DNA of 64,000 bases, taken from positions 310,001-374,000 of the forward strand of contig NZ_JBOFQF010000042.1 of NCBI RefSeq assembly GCF_051660745.1, given 5' to 3'. Under the pieces are notes generated by a model. That model ran no database searches. It worked only from the letters and a program-made list of their open reading frames with translations, and was not told the origin of the DNA. Shown here one piece after another: positions 26,258 through 37,298 of the stretch (positions are counted from its first letter, which is position 1; the number at the start of each line of letters is the position of its first letter). The position numbers were made by a program, and so were the translations under genes. The stretch comes from Segniliparus sp051660745 (GTDB lineage Bacteria; Actinomycetota; Actinomycetes; Mycobacteriales; Mycobacteriaceae).

Positions 26258-27670
26258 ATGAGCACAGCCCGTGATTCGAGGAAGGCCGACCAGCGCGAAG
26301 GCAGGCACCGCTGCGAGGAATGCGGCTCCGTCCATGTGAAATGGCTCGGCCGCTGCCCCCGTTGCGGGGCATGGGCGACCCTCGTGCCGGTGTCCGACGG
26401 CGCGGACGGGCGCAAAGCCGTGGTGGAGCCGATCACGCAGATCCAAGGCTCGGACGCCTTGGCGCGGCCAACCGGGATCCGAGAGTTCGACCGGGTGCTC
26501 GGCAAGGGGCTCGTCGCGGGGTCGGTGGTGCTCCTCGCGGGCGAGCCCGGGGTCGGCAAGTCAACGCTCCTCTTGGAGACCGCGAAGCAGTGGGCGTTCG
26601 CGGGGCGCCGCTGCCTGTACGTCTCGGGGGAGGAGTCTCCGGCGCAGGCCAGGGGCAGGGCCGAACGTATCGGGGCCATGCACGACGGAGTCTTGTTCAC
26701 CGCCGAGACGCGGCTTGAGGCGATCCTCGCGAGCTGCGTGGAGCTCAAGCCCGAGCTGGTGGTGGTGGACTCGGTGCAGATGCTCCGCTCCACGGGCGAG
26801 GCCTCGGGGGCGATCAGCCAGATCCAGGAGGCCGTCCGCCGTTTCAGCGCGCTCGCCAAAGCGCTCGACATATCGGTCGTGCTCATCGGCCATGTGACCA
26901 AGGACGGCGAGATCGCAGGCCCCCGGTTCCTCGAGCACCTCGTCGACGTGGTGCTGACGTTCTCGGGCGAGCAGCACTCCAGGTTGCGCCTTCTGCGCGG
27001 GGTGAAGAACCGGTTCGGGCCGAGCGACGAGGTGGGCTGCTTCGAGCAGACCGAGCACGGCATCTCGGCGGTCGCCGATCCGGGGTCGTTCCTGCTCGGG
27101 CGGCGCGAGCATCCGGTCGTCGGCTCGGCGGGCACCGTGGTGATGCACGGCAGGCGGCCCTTGCTCGGCGAAGTCCAAGCGCTGGTCGCGCCCGCCGCGC
27201 GCGGGCCGAGGACTGTGGTGAGCGGCCTGCGCTCGGACCGAGTGGCGAAAATCGTCGGGGTGCTCTCCGCGAGATGCGGACTGGACCTCAGGGACAAGGA
27301 CGTCTACCTCTCGACGGTCGGCGGCATGTCGATGCACGAGCCGAGCGCCGACCTCGCGATCGCGCTCGCGATCGCGGGAGCGGCCTCCGGCGAAGCCCTG
27401 CCTCTCGGCCTCGTCGCCTTCGGCGAGGTCGCGCTCACCGGCGAGGTCGTCGCCGTGAGCGCCACCGAGCAGCGCTTGGCCGAAGCCGCCCGGCTCGGCA
27501 GGACGAGCGCGATCATCCCGGCGGGCGAGGACCTGAAGCCGGGCGCCGGGAAGTCAGTCGCGGGCCTCGACCTCGTCCCGGTGTCGACCACCGGGGCCGC
27601 GCTCCGGCGGCTGAGCAGCCTCGCCGCGCTCGGCGGAGCCTCCCGAGGAGGGCTCGACATCGTCGCGTAA
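26258..27670 (+). CDS. radA: DNA repair protein RadA
   Basis: RecA-related branch-migration ATPase acting in recombination repair. 470 residues: N-terminal C4 zinc finger (CEECGSVHVKWLGRCPRCG, about 20-38), Walker A GEPGVGKS, the RadA-specific KNRFG motif in GVKNRFGPSDEVG, and a C-terminal Lon-protease-like domain (HEPSADLAIALAIAG). ATG 26258 begins the family N-terminus; CACACT seven bases upstream may be a leaderless -10. Its last 117 bp overlap the convergent merR gene. The disA gene that normally follows radA in actinobacteria is absent. Confidence 0.95.
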   Translation: MSTARDSRKADQREGRHRCEECGSVHVKWLGRCPRCGAWATLVPVSDGADGRKAVVEPITQIQGSDALARPTGIREFDRVLGKGLVAGSVVLLAGEPGVGKSTLLLETAKQWAFAGRRCLYVSGEESPAQARGRAERIGAMHDGVLFTAETRLEAILASCVELKPELVVVDSVQMLRSTGEASGAISQIQEAVRRFSALAKALDISVVLIGHVTKDGEIAGPRFLEHLVDVVLTFSGEQHSRLRLLRGVKNRFGPSDEVGCFEQTEHGISAVADPGSFLLGRREHPVVGSAGTVVMHGRRPLLGEVQALVAPAARGPRTVVSGLRSDRVAKIVGVLSARCGLDLRDKDVYLSTVGGMSMHEPSADLAIALAIAGAASGEALPLGLVAFGEVALTGEVVAVSATEQRLAEAARLGRTSAIIPAGEDLKPGAGKSVAGLDLVPVSTTGAALRRLSSLAALGGASRGGLDIVA

Positions 27671-28027
27671 GGCCGCGACGACCTCTTCGAGATAGCTCGA
27701 GATGGCGTCGCGGTTGCGGACGAGAAGCCGAATCCGCTCGGCCATCCGGTCGCGCTCCCCCGCCAGCAGCGCCAGCACCTCCGGCGTCGCGTCCTTGATG
27801 TGGATCTGCCGAGGCCTGTCGAGGCACGGCAGGATCTGTTTGACGACCCGGGTCGGCAGCCCGATATCGAGCAGGCCCCTGATCTGGACCACTTGATCCA
27901 CGAACGCCTCGGTGTACTCGCGGTAATTGTTCGCGATCCGGGAGGGAGCGATCAGCCCTTGCTCCTCGTAGTACCGCAGAAGGCGACGAGAGACGCCCGT
28001 GCGGTCCGACAGTTCCCCGATTTTCAT
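27554..28027 (-). CDS. MerR-family transcriptional regulator
   Basis: 157 residues. N-terminal winged helix KIGELSDRTGVSRRLLRYYEEQGL (about 2-25; given here as two joined motifs KIGELSDRTG and RYYEEQGL), wing REYTEAFVDQV, then a dimerisation coiled coil (LALLAGERDRMAERIRLL). No metal-binding cysteine pair, so probably a small-molecule sensor. ATG 28027 follows AGGT at eight bases; 12 upstream in-frame codons lack a ribosome site. Divergent from the deacetylase-fold gene with a perfect inverted repeat between them. The 3' end overlaps radA by 117 bp. Confidence 0.9.
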   Translation of the reverse strand: MKIGELSDRTGVSRRLLRYYEEQGLIAPSRIANNYREYTEAFVDQVVQIRGLLDIGLPTRVVKQILPCLDRPRQIHIKDATPEVLALLAGERDRMAERIRLLVRNRDAISSYLEEVVAALRDDVEPSSGGSAERGEAAQPPERGPGGRHRDEVEARD

Positions 28028-28056
28028 GTGGCAGACCTCATAGCGAGTTGTGCAAG

Positions 28057-28076
28057 CCTTCACATCCGTGTGAAGG
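28057..28076. promoter_or_regulatory. Inverted-repeat operator between merR and deacetylase gene
   Basis: Perfect dyad CCTTCACA-tccg-TGTGAAGG. It lies immediately upstream of TAGCAT (28080-28085), a -10 placed eight bases before ATG 28094. MerR-type regulators bind such dyads between -35 and -10, so this is the likely target of the adjacent regulator. Confidence 0.65.
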
Positions 28077-28093
28077 TTCTAGCATCCGATTCT

Positions 28094-29044
28094 ATGCGCC
28101 ACACCCTGTACCCCTACCGCCCCATTGTCGATCGCGAGCCGATTCATTGGCCAGGAGGCGCCCGAGTCGCCTTCTACGTCGGCCTCAACATCGAGCACTT
28201 CCACCTCGGCCGCCCTTCCACCAGCATCTATCCGGGCACTCGCGACCTCGTGCCGGATCCGCTCAACCATGGATGGCGCGACTACGGGACCCGCGTGGGG
28301 TTCTGGCGGCTGCTTGAGACCCTCGACCGGCACAAAGTGCGCGCGAGCGCGCTGCTCAACTCGGATGTCTGCGAGCACTACCCGCAGATCATCGAGGCAG
28401 GTTTGGCGCGGGACTGGGCATGGCTCGCGCACGGCAAAAGCAACTCCGACCTGCAAACCGGGCTGCCGCCCGACGAGGAGCGGGCCCGCCTCGCGGAAAT
28501 TGTCGAAGTCATCGGCAAGGCCGTGCGCAAGCGTCCGCTCGGCTGGCTCGGCCCGGCGCTCTCCGAGACGTTCCACACCCCGGCGCTGCTTGCCGAGCTG
28601 GGCCTGCGCTACGTCCTGGACTGGTGCGCCGACGACCAGCCGTTCGAGACCGACGTCCCGGGGCTGCTCAGCGTCCCGTATTCCGTCGAGCTCAACGATG
28701 TGCTGCTCTTCGTCGGCAGGAACTTGAGCGGCCCGGATTTCGTCCGCATCGTGGAAGACCAGTTGGAGCAGCTCGACGCGGACTCGGCGGAGAGCGGCCG
28801 GGTGATGGCGCTGTGCCTGCACCCGTTCGTGATCGGACAGCCGTTCCGGAACAAGTACCTCGACCTCGCGCTCGAACGCGTTGTCAACCACCCCCGCGTG
28901 TGGGTGACGACGAGCGACGAGATCGCCGAGCACTACCTGCGCGAACGGGCCGCCTCGGCTACGGCGCGGTCTCGTCAGGGGGCAAGGACGTTGAACGTCA
29001 CCGGCGCGGAAACCTTCTGCCCCAGCTGCGCCACCACGCGGTAG
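28094..29044 (+). CDS. Polysaccharide-deacetylase-fold protein (PuuE/NodB-like)
   Basis: NodB-superfamily barrel related to the allantoinase PuuE branch. 316 residues with ARVAFYVGLNIEHF where NodB proteins have a TFDD metal motif, then ALLNSDVCEHYPQI, AHGKSNS, GWLGPALSETFHTPALL and VLDWCADDQPF. The canonical Asp-His-His metal set is not evident, so true deacetylase activity is doubtful; an amidohydrolase role is possible. Expression is probably controlled by the divergent MerR protein. The last 70 bp overlap the convergent gene at 28975. It occupies the place where disA stands in relatives. Confidence 0.82.
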   Translation: MRHTLYPYRPIVDREPIHWPGGARVAFYVGLNIEHFHLGRPSTSIYPGTRDLVPDPLNHGWRDYGTRVGFWRLLETLDRHKVRASALLNSDVCEHYPQIIEAGLARDWAWLAHGKSNSDLQTGLPPDEERARLAEIVEVIGKAVRKRPLGWLGPALSETFHTPALLAELGLRYVLDWCADDQPFETDVPGLLSVPYSVELNDVLLFVGRNLSGPDFVRIVEDQLEQLDADSAESGRVMALCLHPFVIGQPFRNKYLDLALERVVNHPRVWVTTSDEIAEHYLRERAASATARSRQGARTLNVTGAETFCPSCATTR

Positions 29045-29595
29045 TAGCCGGGCTGGATGTCGACGCGCTCGTCCTGGCAGCCAGGAGAGGAGGTCTTGCC
29101 GGTCCAGGTGGCCTGGTAGGCGATCTGCTGGCCAGGCTTGAGCATCTGCAGGCTCTGCCCGTTCGTCGGGGCGCAGTCCTGGCTCGACCAGATCCGGGTC
29201 GCGCCGTCGAGCGTGGACACGACGAACGCCTGCATGCCGTCCCCGACATCCCGCTGGCAGGCGAGCGGCGAGCCGTTCGTCACCACGCCGGTGAATTTCG
29301 GCTGCTCGCCGACGGTGTATGTCGCTTTGTCCGCAGAGGCGACCATCGCCAGCCAATCGTCCGAGCACGGCTGGCCCGCCTGGGCGAGCGTCGGCGGCGG
29401 CGGGGGCTGGGATTCGGACGCGGAGGGCGACGGCGAGGAGTCGGGGGCCTTCGAGGGCGAGACGCTCGCGGCAGCGGACACGGACGAGCGGGCCGGGGGC
29501 TTGGACCCCCCGCCCCGCACCAGCACGAAAACCAGGGCGATAATGGCAACCAGGATGAGCGCGCCGACCCCCAATGCCAGCGAACGCCGCCGCAA
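28975..29595 (-). CDS. Membrane-anchored exported protein (Rv3587c-like)
   Basis: 206 residues from TTG 29595, chosen because GGAGG lies five bases upstream and the protein then begins RRRSLALGVG, a typical anchor; an ATG at 29667 would overlap the mutY start. One transmembrane helix (about 5-27), a Ser/Pro/Ala-rich linker (about 35-70), and an extracytoplasmic beta domain of about 135 residues with three cysteine positions (GQPCSDDW, PLACQRD, SSPGCQDERV, plus QDCAPT). Matches the position of the conserved membrane protein next to mutY in M. tuberculosis. Function unknown. Confidence 0.78.
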   Translation of the reverse strand: MRRRSLALGVGALILVAIIALVFVLVRGGGSKPPARSSVSAAASVSPSKAPDSSPSPSASESQPPPPPTLAQAGQPCSDDWLAMVASADKATYTVGEQPKFTGVVTNGSPLACQRDVGDGMQAFVVSTLDGATRIWSSQDCAPTNGQSLQMLKPGQQIAYQATWTGKTSSPGCQDERVDIQPGYYRVVAQLGQKVSAPVTFNVLAP

Positions 29596-29665
29596 GTACA
29601 CCTCCGGTGGCAGAGATTTGGGTCCTGACTCTCCTGTCACGAGCGCGACACTACTCGGCAACGAC

Positions 29666-30565
29666 ATGATTTCTGGCGAGGCACACCCGGACGGGCTCGA
29701 ATTCTCAGAGTCGGGGCGGGCATTGATCCGATGGTTCGACGAGCATGCGCGGGCGTTGCCGTGGCGCGAGCCCGAAGTCACGCCGTGGGGAGTGCTGGTG
29801 AGCGAGGTCATGCTGCAACAGACGCAGGTGGAGCGCGTGCGGCCGGTCTGGGAGGAATGGACCGACCGGTGGCCGACTCCCGCCGCGCTCGCGGCGCAGC
29901 CGCTCGCCGAGGCGCTGCGCGCCTGGGGGCGGCTCGGCTACCCGAGGCGCGCGGCGCGGCTGCACGAGGCCTCGCGCGTGATCGTCGCGGAGCACGACGG
30001 GCTCGTGCCCGACGAGCTCGAAGCGCTCCTCGCCCTCCCCGGGGTCGGGGACTACACGGCGCGCGCGGTGCTCGCATTCGCGTTCGGGCAGCGCGCGCCG
30101 GTGGTGGACGTGAACGTGCGGCGCGTGCTCCGCCGGGTGCTGCACGGCGAGGCGGACGGACAGGCCAGGGCCCGAGACCTGCCGGACACGCTCGCGCTGC
30201 TGCCCGAAGACCCCGCCTCGGCGAGCAGGCTCTCCGCCGCGCTCATGGAGTTGGGCCAGACCGTGTGCGCGCCCGAGGCGCCGCAGTGCGCCGTCTGCCC
30301 GATCCATCCGTGCCGATGGGCGAACGAGGGCAAGCCTGCGGCGCAGGCCCCCGCGCAGCGGCGTGCCCCCCGTTACGCGGGCAGCGACCGCCAGGCCAGG
30401 GGCGCCATCCTCGCCGCGTTGCGCGCGAGCGCCGATCCGCTGCGCAAGGCGGAGCTGGACCAGGTGTGGCTCGCAAACCCCGACCAGCGCGAGCGCGCCC
30501 TCGCGTCGCTGGTGGCCGACGGGCTCGTCCACGTGGACGACGGCAGGATCGCGCTCGGCGGCTGA
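29666..30565 (+). CDS. mutY: Adenine DNA glycosylase
   Basis: Removes adenine mispaired with 8-oxoguanine. 299 residues: EVMLQQTQ near 42, helix-hairpin-helix LPGVGDYTA, catalytic Asp in VDVNVRRVLRR, and a 4Fe-4S cluster whose cysteines read C-x6-C-x2-C-x4-C (CAPEAPQCAVCPIHPC). The C-terminal 8-oxoG recognition domain is much shorter than in E. coli MutY, usual for actinobacteria. No ribosome site is seen before ATG 29666, so the true start may differ by a few codons. Confidence 0.93.
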   Translation: MISGEAHPDGLEFSESGRALIRWFDEHARALPWREPEVTPWGVLVSEVMLQQTQVERVRPVWEEWTDRWPTPAALAAQPLAEALRAWGRLGYPRRAARLHEASRVIVAEHDGLVPDELEALLALPGVGDYTARAVLAFAFGQRAPVVDVNVRRVLRRVLHGEADGQARARDLPDTLALLPEDPASASRLSAALMELGQTVCAPEAPQCAVCPIHPCRWANEGKPAAQAPAQRRAPRYAGSDRQARGAILAALRASADPLRKAELDQVWLANPDQRERALASLVADGLVHVDDGRIALGG

Positions 30566-30579
30566 GAGCCATTCCGGGC

Positions 30580-30591
30580 TAGACTCGCGAC
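30580..30591 (+). promoter_or_regulatory. Leaderless promoter of tspO
   Basis: TAGACT at 30580-30585 ends six bases before ATG 30592. Confidence 0.5.
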
Positions 30592-31083
30592 ATGCCCCGC
30601 ACCGCAGCAGAGAAACGGCAAGAATCTCTCGCGCTCGCGACTTCCATGCTGGCCGTGGCCGCTGTGGCCGGGACCGGTTCGGTCGCGTCGATCCGCGCCA
30701 AGGAGGACTACGCGCGACTGCGCCAGCCGTCGTGGTCTCCGCCCGGCTCGGTTTTCGGCCCGGTCTGGACCGTTCTCTACGCGATGATGGCCACGGCGGC
30801 CTGGCTCGTGTGGCGCGAGAAGCCCCGAGCCTCGGCCCGGCCCGCATTGGCCGCCTACGCCGCGCAGCTCGGGCTGAACGCCCTGTGGTCGCCGCTGTTC
30901 TTCGGCCTCGGCAAGCGCGGCGCGGCATTCGCCGACCTCGTGTTGCTCTGGGGCGCCGCCACAGGCGCCACCGCGCTGTTCGCGCGGCGCAACCGGCTGG
31001 CCGCCGCGCTCCTCGCCCCTTATCTCGTCTGGCTCGCCTTCGCGGGCGCGTTGAACTGGTCCGTGTGGCGGCGCAACAAGTGA
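30592..31083 (+). CDS. tspO: TspO/MBR family tryptophan-rich sensory protein
   Basis: Five-helix membrane protein that binds porphyrins and other ligands; in bacteria implicated in tetrapyrrole and stress signalling. 163 residues with the family landmarks QPSWSPPGSVFGPVWTVLY (about 43-61), AWLVW, and QLGLNALWSPLFFG. The N-terminal 12 residues are hydrophilic and basic. It lies 26 bp after mutY and converges on the Ni/Co transporter gene. Confidence 0.93.
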   Translation: MPRTAAEKRQESLALATSMLAVAAVAGTGSVASIRAKEDYARLRQPSWSPPGSVFGPVWTVLYAMMATAAWLVWREKPRASARPALAAYAAQLGLNALWSPLFFGLGKRGAAFADLVLLWGAATGATALFARRNRLAAALLAPYLVWLAFAGALNWSVWRRNK

Positions 31084-31096
31084 CCGGCCTGCCCGC

Positions 31097-31918
31097 TCAT
31101 CCTGAAGCCGCCGCCCGGCTCCGGGCCGCGAACGCCAGCCGCGCGGCCCACAGCCCCAGGAACAGCGCCACCACGGCATAGCCGACGTATTCGAGGTCGA
31201 CCACGTCGTGGTCGACCAGCACGCCTGCCAGCTCGACAAGCCCGACCCCGAGCGCCACGGCGACCGAAAGCCCGGTGACCGCGATGTTGTAGCGGCGCTC
31301 GCGCTCCGCGTCCTGCAGCGCGCGGCGGTACGCGAGGCCCATGAGCCAGCCGTCGAGCGTGTCGAAGAAGCTCATCCCCGCCGCGAAGGCCAACGGGATC
31401 GCCAAGGCCGACCACAGCGCCGCCCCGCTGGCCGCCGCCGCGCCCGCGAGCACCAGGAGCGCGATCTCGCTGGCCGTGTCGAAGCCGAGCCCGAACAACA
31501 GCCCGACGACGTACATCTGCCACGGCCTCGTGACCAGCTCCGCCTTGCTGGACAGCCAGCCCGAGGAGGACCGTTCCCGGCCCCGCGCCGCGTCCACGAG
31601 CGCCCTCAGGTTCAAAAGGCCGACGACCAGCAGGAAGCCGATCGACACCAGCGAGCCGAACAAGCCGAGCGCCTGCCGCGTCGCCGAATCGTCCAAGAGC
31701 AGCGGGGCCGCGTACTTCGTCCCCGCCGCCGTCAGCGCCGCCATCGCGAACACCACCGTGGAATGCCCGAGCGCGAACCAGAGGCCGACCGTCTTGGGGG
31801 CCGTCCCCCTCTTGACGAGCCTTCTGGTGACGTTGTCCACCGCGGCGATGTGGTCGGCGTCGAAGGCGTGGCGCACGCCGAGGAGCAACGCGGTGAGCAG
31901 CACGCCGAGACTCAGCAT
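31097..31918 (-). CDS. Nickel/cobalt transporter, NiCoT family
   Basis: High-affinity Ni2+/Co2+ permease. 273 residues, about eight membrane helices. The signature RHAFDADHIAAVDN (His-x4-Asp-His) is in helix II at about 16-29; LGHSTVV and GLGFDTASEI are the other conserved blocks. ATG 31918 has TAGGCT exactly six bases upstream, so probably leaderless. No urease, hydrogenase or cobalamin gene is nearby to tell nickel from cobalt. Confidence 0.93.
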   Translation of the reverse strand: MLSLGVLLTALLLGVRHAFDADHIAAVDNVTRRLVKRGTAPKTVGLWFALGHSTVVFAMAALTAAGTKYAAPLLLDDSATRQALGLFGSLVSIGFLLVVGLLNLRALVDAARGRERSSSGWLSSKAELVTRPWQMYVVGLLFGLGFDTASEIALLVLAGAAAASGAALWSALAIPLAFAAGMSFFDTLDGWLMGLAYRRALQDAERERRYNIAVTGLSVAVALGVGLVELAGVLVDHDVVDLEYVGYAVVALFLGLWAARLAFAARSRAAASG

Positions 31919-32003
31919 CCGGCCAGCCTACCAATGCCGCCGCGCGTCCGTCGGAATTGCCGGAGCCGAGCGGCTAGCCTCAGCCCGCCCCCGACGAAAC
32001 AGC

Positions 32004-32408
32004 TCAGCCGCCGACAAGGCCGAACGCCTCTGGCAGCGGCCCGTAGAGCTCCTGCAGGGATTTCGCCAGTTCTCGTTTGTCCTGCTCGTCCAGCACCGAC
32101 AACGGCAGCCCCCGGAACCGCGCGACGATCGATTTCGTCGCCTCGGCCCGGTCTGCGAAAGCGAGCAGCTGGTCCGCGTAGCCGCGCAGCCGCTCCCCTT
32201 TCAGACGCAGCTCGTCAAGCCCCTCGGGCACTTCCTCCTCGCAGTCGTCCGCAGTCAGCTGCAGCGCGTGGAAATGGTCCAGAACGCCGTCGGCGAGCTG
32301 GCGGTACCGTGTCGCCGAGGCTCGCATGTCCGACGGCCGCAGCGCCTCGCCCGCGCGCATATTGTCCTCGAACCGCCCCACCGGGTCCTCTGAATAATCG
32401 CGAGCCAC
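32004..32408 (-). CDS. Unknown helical protein
   Basis: Not recognised. 134 residues from GTG 32408, preceded by AGGAGAGGGG; the open frame extends further upstream but that part is Arg-rich and unsupported. The protein is acidic and almost entirely helical (FEDNMRAGEALRPSDMRASA, then LKGERLRGYADQLLAFADRA). It has no signal or membrane segment. It is of a size and character that recalls secreted helical ESX-associated proteins, but no WxG motif is present, so that is speculation. Divergent from the membrane protein at 32543. Confidence 0.6.
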   Translation of the reverse strand: MARDYSEDPVGRFEDNMRAGEALRPSDMRASATRYRQLADGVLDHFHALQLTADDCEEEVPEGLDELRLKGERLRGYADQLLAFADRAEATKSIVARFRGLPLSVLDEQDKRELAKSLQELYGPLPEAFGLVGG

Positions 32409-32542
32409 CTGCCCCGCCCCTCTCCTGCGCCGTCTCCTGCCTCTGATCGACCGAACGTACCGGACCCCCGCGAACACGGCAACTGCTGGCTCTGTCGGCC
32501 GCATCGGCGAGTCGCGGCGGGATTGCGGCATTCCGAGAGAAT

Positions 32543-33304
32543 ATGGCTGGGATGAACGCCACCCCCGAACAACCGGCCGTCGCGAGCACCGGCCTCGGCA
32601 GAGTCGCGCACGACGCCGAGCGCCTCGGGCAGCAGCTCGAAGAGCACGCCCCCGCGTGGCTGCGCCCGCACAACCCGGAGAACCGGCTGCCGGTCGTCGC
32701 CGCGATCCTCGTGGCGATGGCCCTGCAGTTGGCGATCCCCGACGCGTACGGGCTGCACCCCCGGTGGCTCTTGCCGGGCCTCGAGCTCGCCCTCCTCGCG
32801 GTCTTGACGGTGATCAACCCGATCCGGCTGACCCGGTCCACCTGGCTGGGCAAACGGGCCAATATCGCGCTCGTCGCGGCGATCAGCCTCGACAACGCGG
32901 CCTCCTCCGCGCTCCTGGACTACCACATCGTCACCGGGCAGACCGGAAAGGACGCCGCCGAGCTGCTCGGCAGCGGGGCGGCCATCTACATCACGAACAT
33001 CATCGCCTACGGCGTCTGGTACTGGCTGCTGGACCGGGGCGGCCCGTTCGCCAGAGGAGCGGGCAAACACCCCTACCCGAGCTTCCTCTTCCCGCAGATG
33101 ACCATCGGGCGGCTCGCGCCGAAAGACTGGGTCCCCCGCTTCTTCGACTACCTCTACGTGAGCTTCACCAACGCGACCGCGTTCTCCCCGACCGACACCA
33201 TGCCGCTCACCCGCTGGGCGAAAGCGCTCATGGCGGCGCAGAGCCTGGTCGCGCTCTCCACCGTGGCGCTCGTGGTGGCCCGCGCGGTCAACGTCTTGAG
33301 CTGA
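32543..33304 (+). CDS. Unknown multi-pass membrane protein
   Basis: 253 residues; hydrophilic N-terminus of about 45 residues, then five or six membrane helices. The region FTNATAFSPTDTMPLTRWAK followed by a final helix is a block I associate with a widespread family of uncharacterised actinobacterial membrane proteins, some with channel-like topology. I cannot assign a function. ATG 32552 is an alternative start and has GAATAT seven bases upstream, as in a leaderless gene. The 3' end overlaps the convergent hydrolase by 17 bp. Confidence 0.75.
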   Translation: MAGMNATPEQPAVASTGLGRVAHDAERLGQQLEEHAPAWLRPHNPENRLPVVAAILVAMALQLAIPDAYGLHPRWLLPGLELALLAVLTVINPIRLTRSTWLGKRANIALVAAISLDNAASSALLDYHIVTGQTGKDAAELLGSGAAIYITNIIAYGVWYWLLDRGGPFARGAGKHPYPSFLFPQMTIGRLAPKDWVPRFFDYLYVSFTNATAFSPTDTMPLTRWAKALMAAQSLVALSTVALVVARAVNVLS

Positions 33305-34110
33305 TCCGCGCTTCGCGCAAAAACTCCGTCACCAGCTGCTGGAATTGGCCGGGCGCCACGTCGTGGGCCAAATGCCCCGCGTCGAGGACCACGTGCCGGG
33401 CCGACCGGCTCCGCTGGGCTCTTTTTCGTTCTGCCATCTCGCGCATCTGGCCCGCAGGCGTGACGCCGTGCGCGGCCTCCACGAGCAGCGCCGGCGCCTG
33501 GACCGCTGCCCATTCGGCCCAGTAGTCCCGCTTCCCCCATTGCGCCGCGATCGCGCACCACACGTCGATATGCCCGTGCAGCCGGTACCCGCCCGGCGAC
33601 CCGTCCGCACCGGGAATCCGGTCGAAGGACTCGCGGAAGTACCGCCCGGCGACTGGTCCGACGAGCGCGTCCACCGCATCGTCGTCCGGGAACTCCACCG
33701 GCCAGCTCTCCAGCCACGGCTCCCAGGGCCCGAGGGTCCGGCCACGGAAATCCGGAGCCATGTCCTCAACGACCAGCGCCTGGACCAGCTCTGGCCGCGC
33801 CGCCGCCAGACACCACGCGTGCAACCCGCCCATGGAGTGGCCGACCACCACCGCAGGGCCGTCCGCGTGCGCCTCCAGCACCGCCGCCGCCTCCTCGACG
33901 AAACGCTCGGTCGCGATGCTCCGGCCGTCGCCTGTTTCGAGGTCCGGGCGCTCGCCCCGGCCTCTATGCCACGACGCGTCGTACACGACAACCCTGCCGA
34001 GCCCCTGCAGCCACGGCAGGTGCCGCGACCAAGTTCGGCCCCGGCCCATCAATCCGTGCAGCAGCAGGATCGTGGGGCCGGGGCCGAAACTAGAGCCGTA
34101 GACGGCGGCG

Positions 34111-34130
<20 letters not shown>
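33288..34130 (-). CDS. Alpha/beta hydrolase
   Basis: 280 residues of the alpha/beta hydrolase fold: oxyanion-hole HG (LLLHGLMGRGRTW, about 25), nucleophile elbow GHSMGG with Ser about 110, and the catalytic His in DAGHLAHD near the C-terminus. Likely an esterase, lipase or C-C hydrolase; substrate unknown. GTG 34130 lies inside the end of clpC (20-bp overlap, different frame), so translation is presumably coupled to clpC. No other start precedes the fold's first strand. Confidence 0.87.
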
Positions 34131-36639
<2,509 letters not shown>

Positions 36640-36956
36640 TCCGTGTCACCCTTCTCTGTGCACCGTCAGAAGCAGTCACGACCTCGACGTCTCGCCGAGC
36701 TATCTCCACTCTAGTGGCTCTCGACGCCTTCTCGCGGCGAGTTTCGGAGGTCGCGTGAGGAAAATCCATACTTGACCATACCCGACTAAACGCGGCGAGC
36801 GCTCGGTTTACTCCATGAGACGGTACGCCCGGAGCGAACACGCCCGAACGGGCGCGGCCGTGGGAAGTTCACTCGCGAAGCAACGCCTCCCCAAGCCGGA
36901 AGCAACGCCTCCCCAAGTCGGAGGCGTTGCGCCAGCCCTCGCGAATGAACCTCCGG
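36640..36956. promoter_or_regulatory. Intergenic region clpC/lsr2
   Basis: 317 bp without a gene. The clpC promoter and a leader of unknown length lie in 36640-36830; I see no clear heat-shock HAIR or ClgR box. The lsr2-proximal half holds the composite inverted repeat described separately (36867-36950). Confidence 0.45.
36867..36950 (-). terminator. Composite hairpin downstream of lsr2
   Basis: Inner perfect 11-bp inverted repeat GCAACGCCTCC (36902-36912) / GGAGGCGTTGC (36920-36930) with a 7-base loop. A 19-bp block GAAGCAACGCCTCCCCAAG occurs twice (36877-36895 and 36899-36917), so the 3' arm can pair with either copy. Outer arms GTTCACTCGCGA (36867-36878) and TCGCGAATGAAC (36939-36950) pair at 11 of 12 positions. 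It lacks a U-tract; probably a terminator of lsr2, possibly with alternative folds. Confidence 0.55.
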
Positions 36957-37298
36957 TCAGCGGCCCTTCGAGTTGTACGCGTCGATGATGTGCTGCGGCA
37001 CACGCCCACGGGGGGAAACCTCGTAGCCGTTCGACCGCGCCCAGTCCCGGATCGGGCCGAGCTGCTCTTTGTCGACCTTCGCCGCGACCTTCACGGGATT
37101 CCCCGCCGCCTTGCGACGACCGCTCACCTTCGTGGCGCTCGAAATCCACGGCTCCAAGAGGTCGCGCAGCTTCGTCGCGTTCTTCTCGGAAAGGTCAATC
37201 GTGTAGCTCGCCCCGTCAAGTCCGAATGCGACTGTTTCGGCCGCGACGCTCTCTCCGTCAAGGTCGTCGATAATGGTGACCGTAACTTTTTTCGCCAT
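36957..37298 (-). CDS. lsr2: Nucleoid-associated protein Lsr2
   Basis: Xenogeneic silencer of actinobacteria that coats AT-rich DNA, functional analogue of H-NS. 113 residues: N-terminal beta/helical oligomerisation domain (KKVTVTIIDDLDG) and C-terminal DNA-binding domain with the AT-hook-like RGR at 97-99 (SPRGRVP), the same positions as in M. tuberculosis Lsr2. ATG 37298 follows GAGGAAAG. Upstream DNA is AT-rich, consistent with autoregulation. Located between clpC and lysS as in mycobacteria. Confidence 0.97.
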   Translation of the reverse strand: MAKKVTVTIIDDLDGESVAAETVAFGLDGASYTIDLSEKNATKLRDLLEPWISSATKVSGRRKAAGNPVKVAAKVDKEQLGPIRDWARSNGYEVSPRGRVPQHIIDAYNSKGR

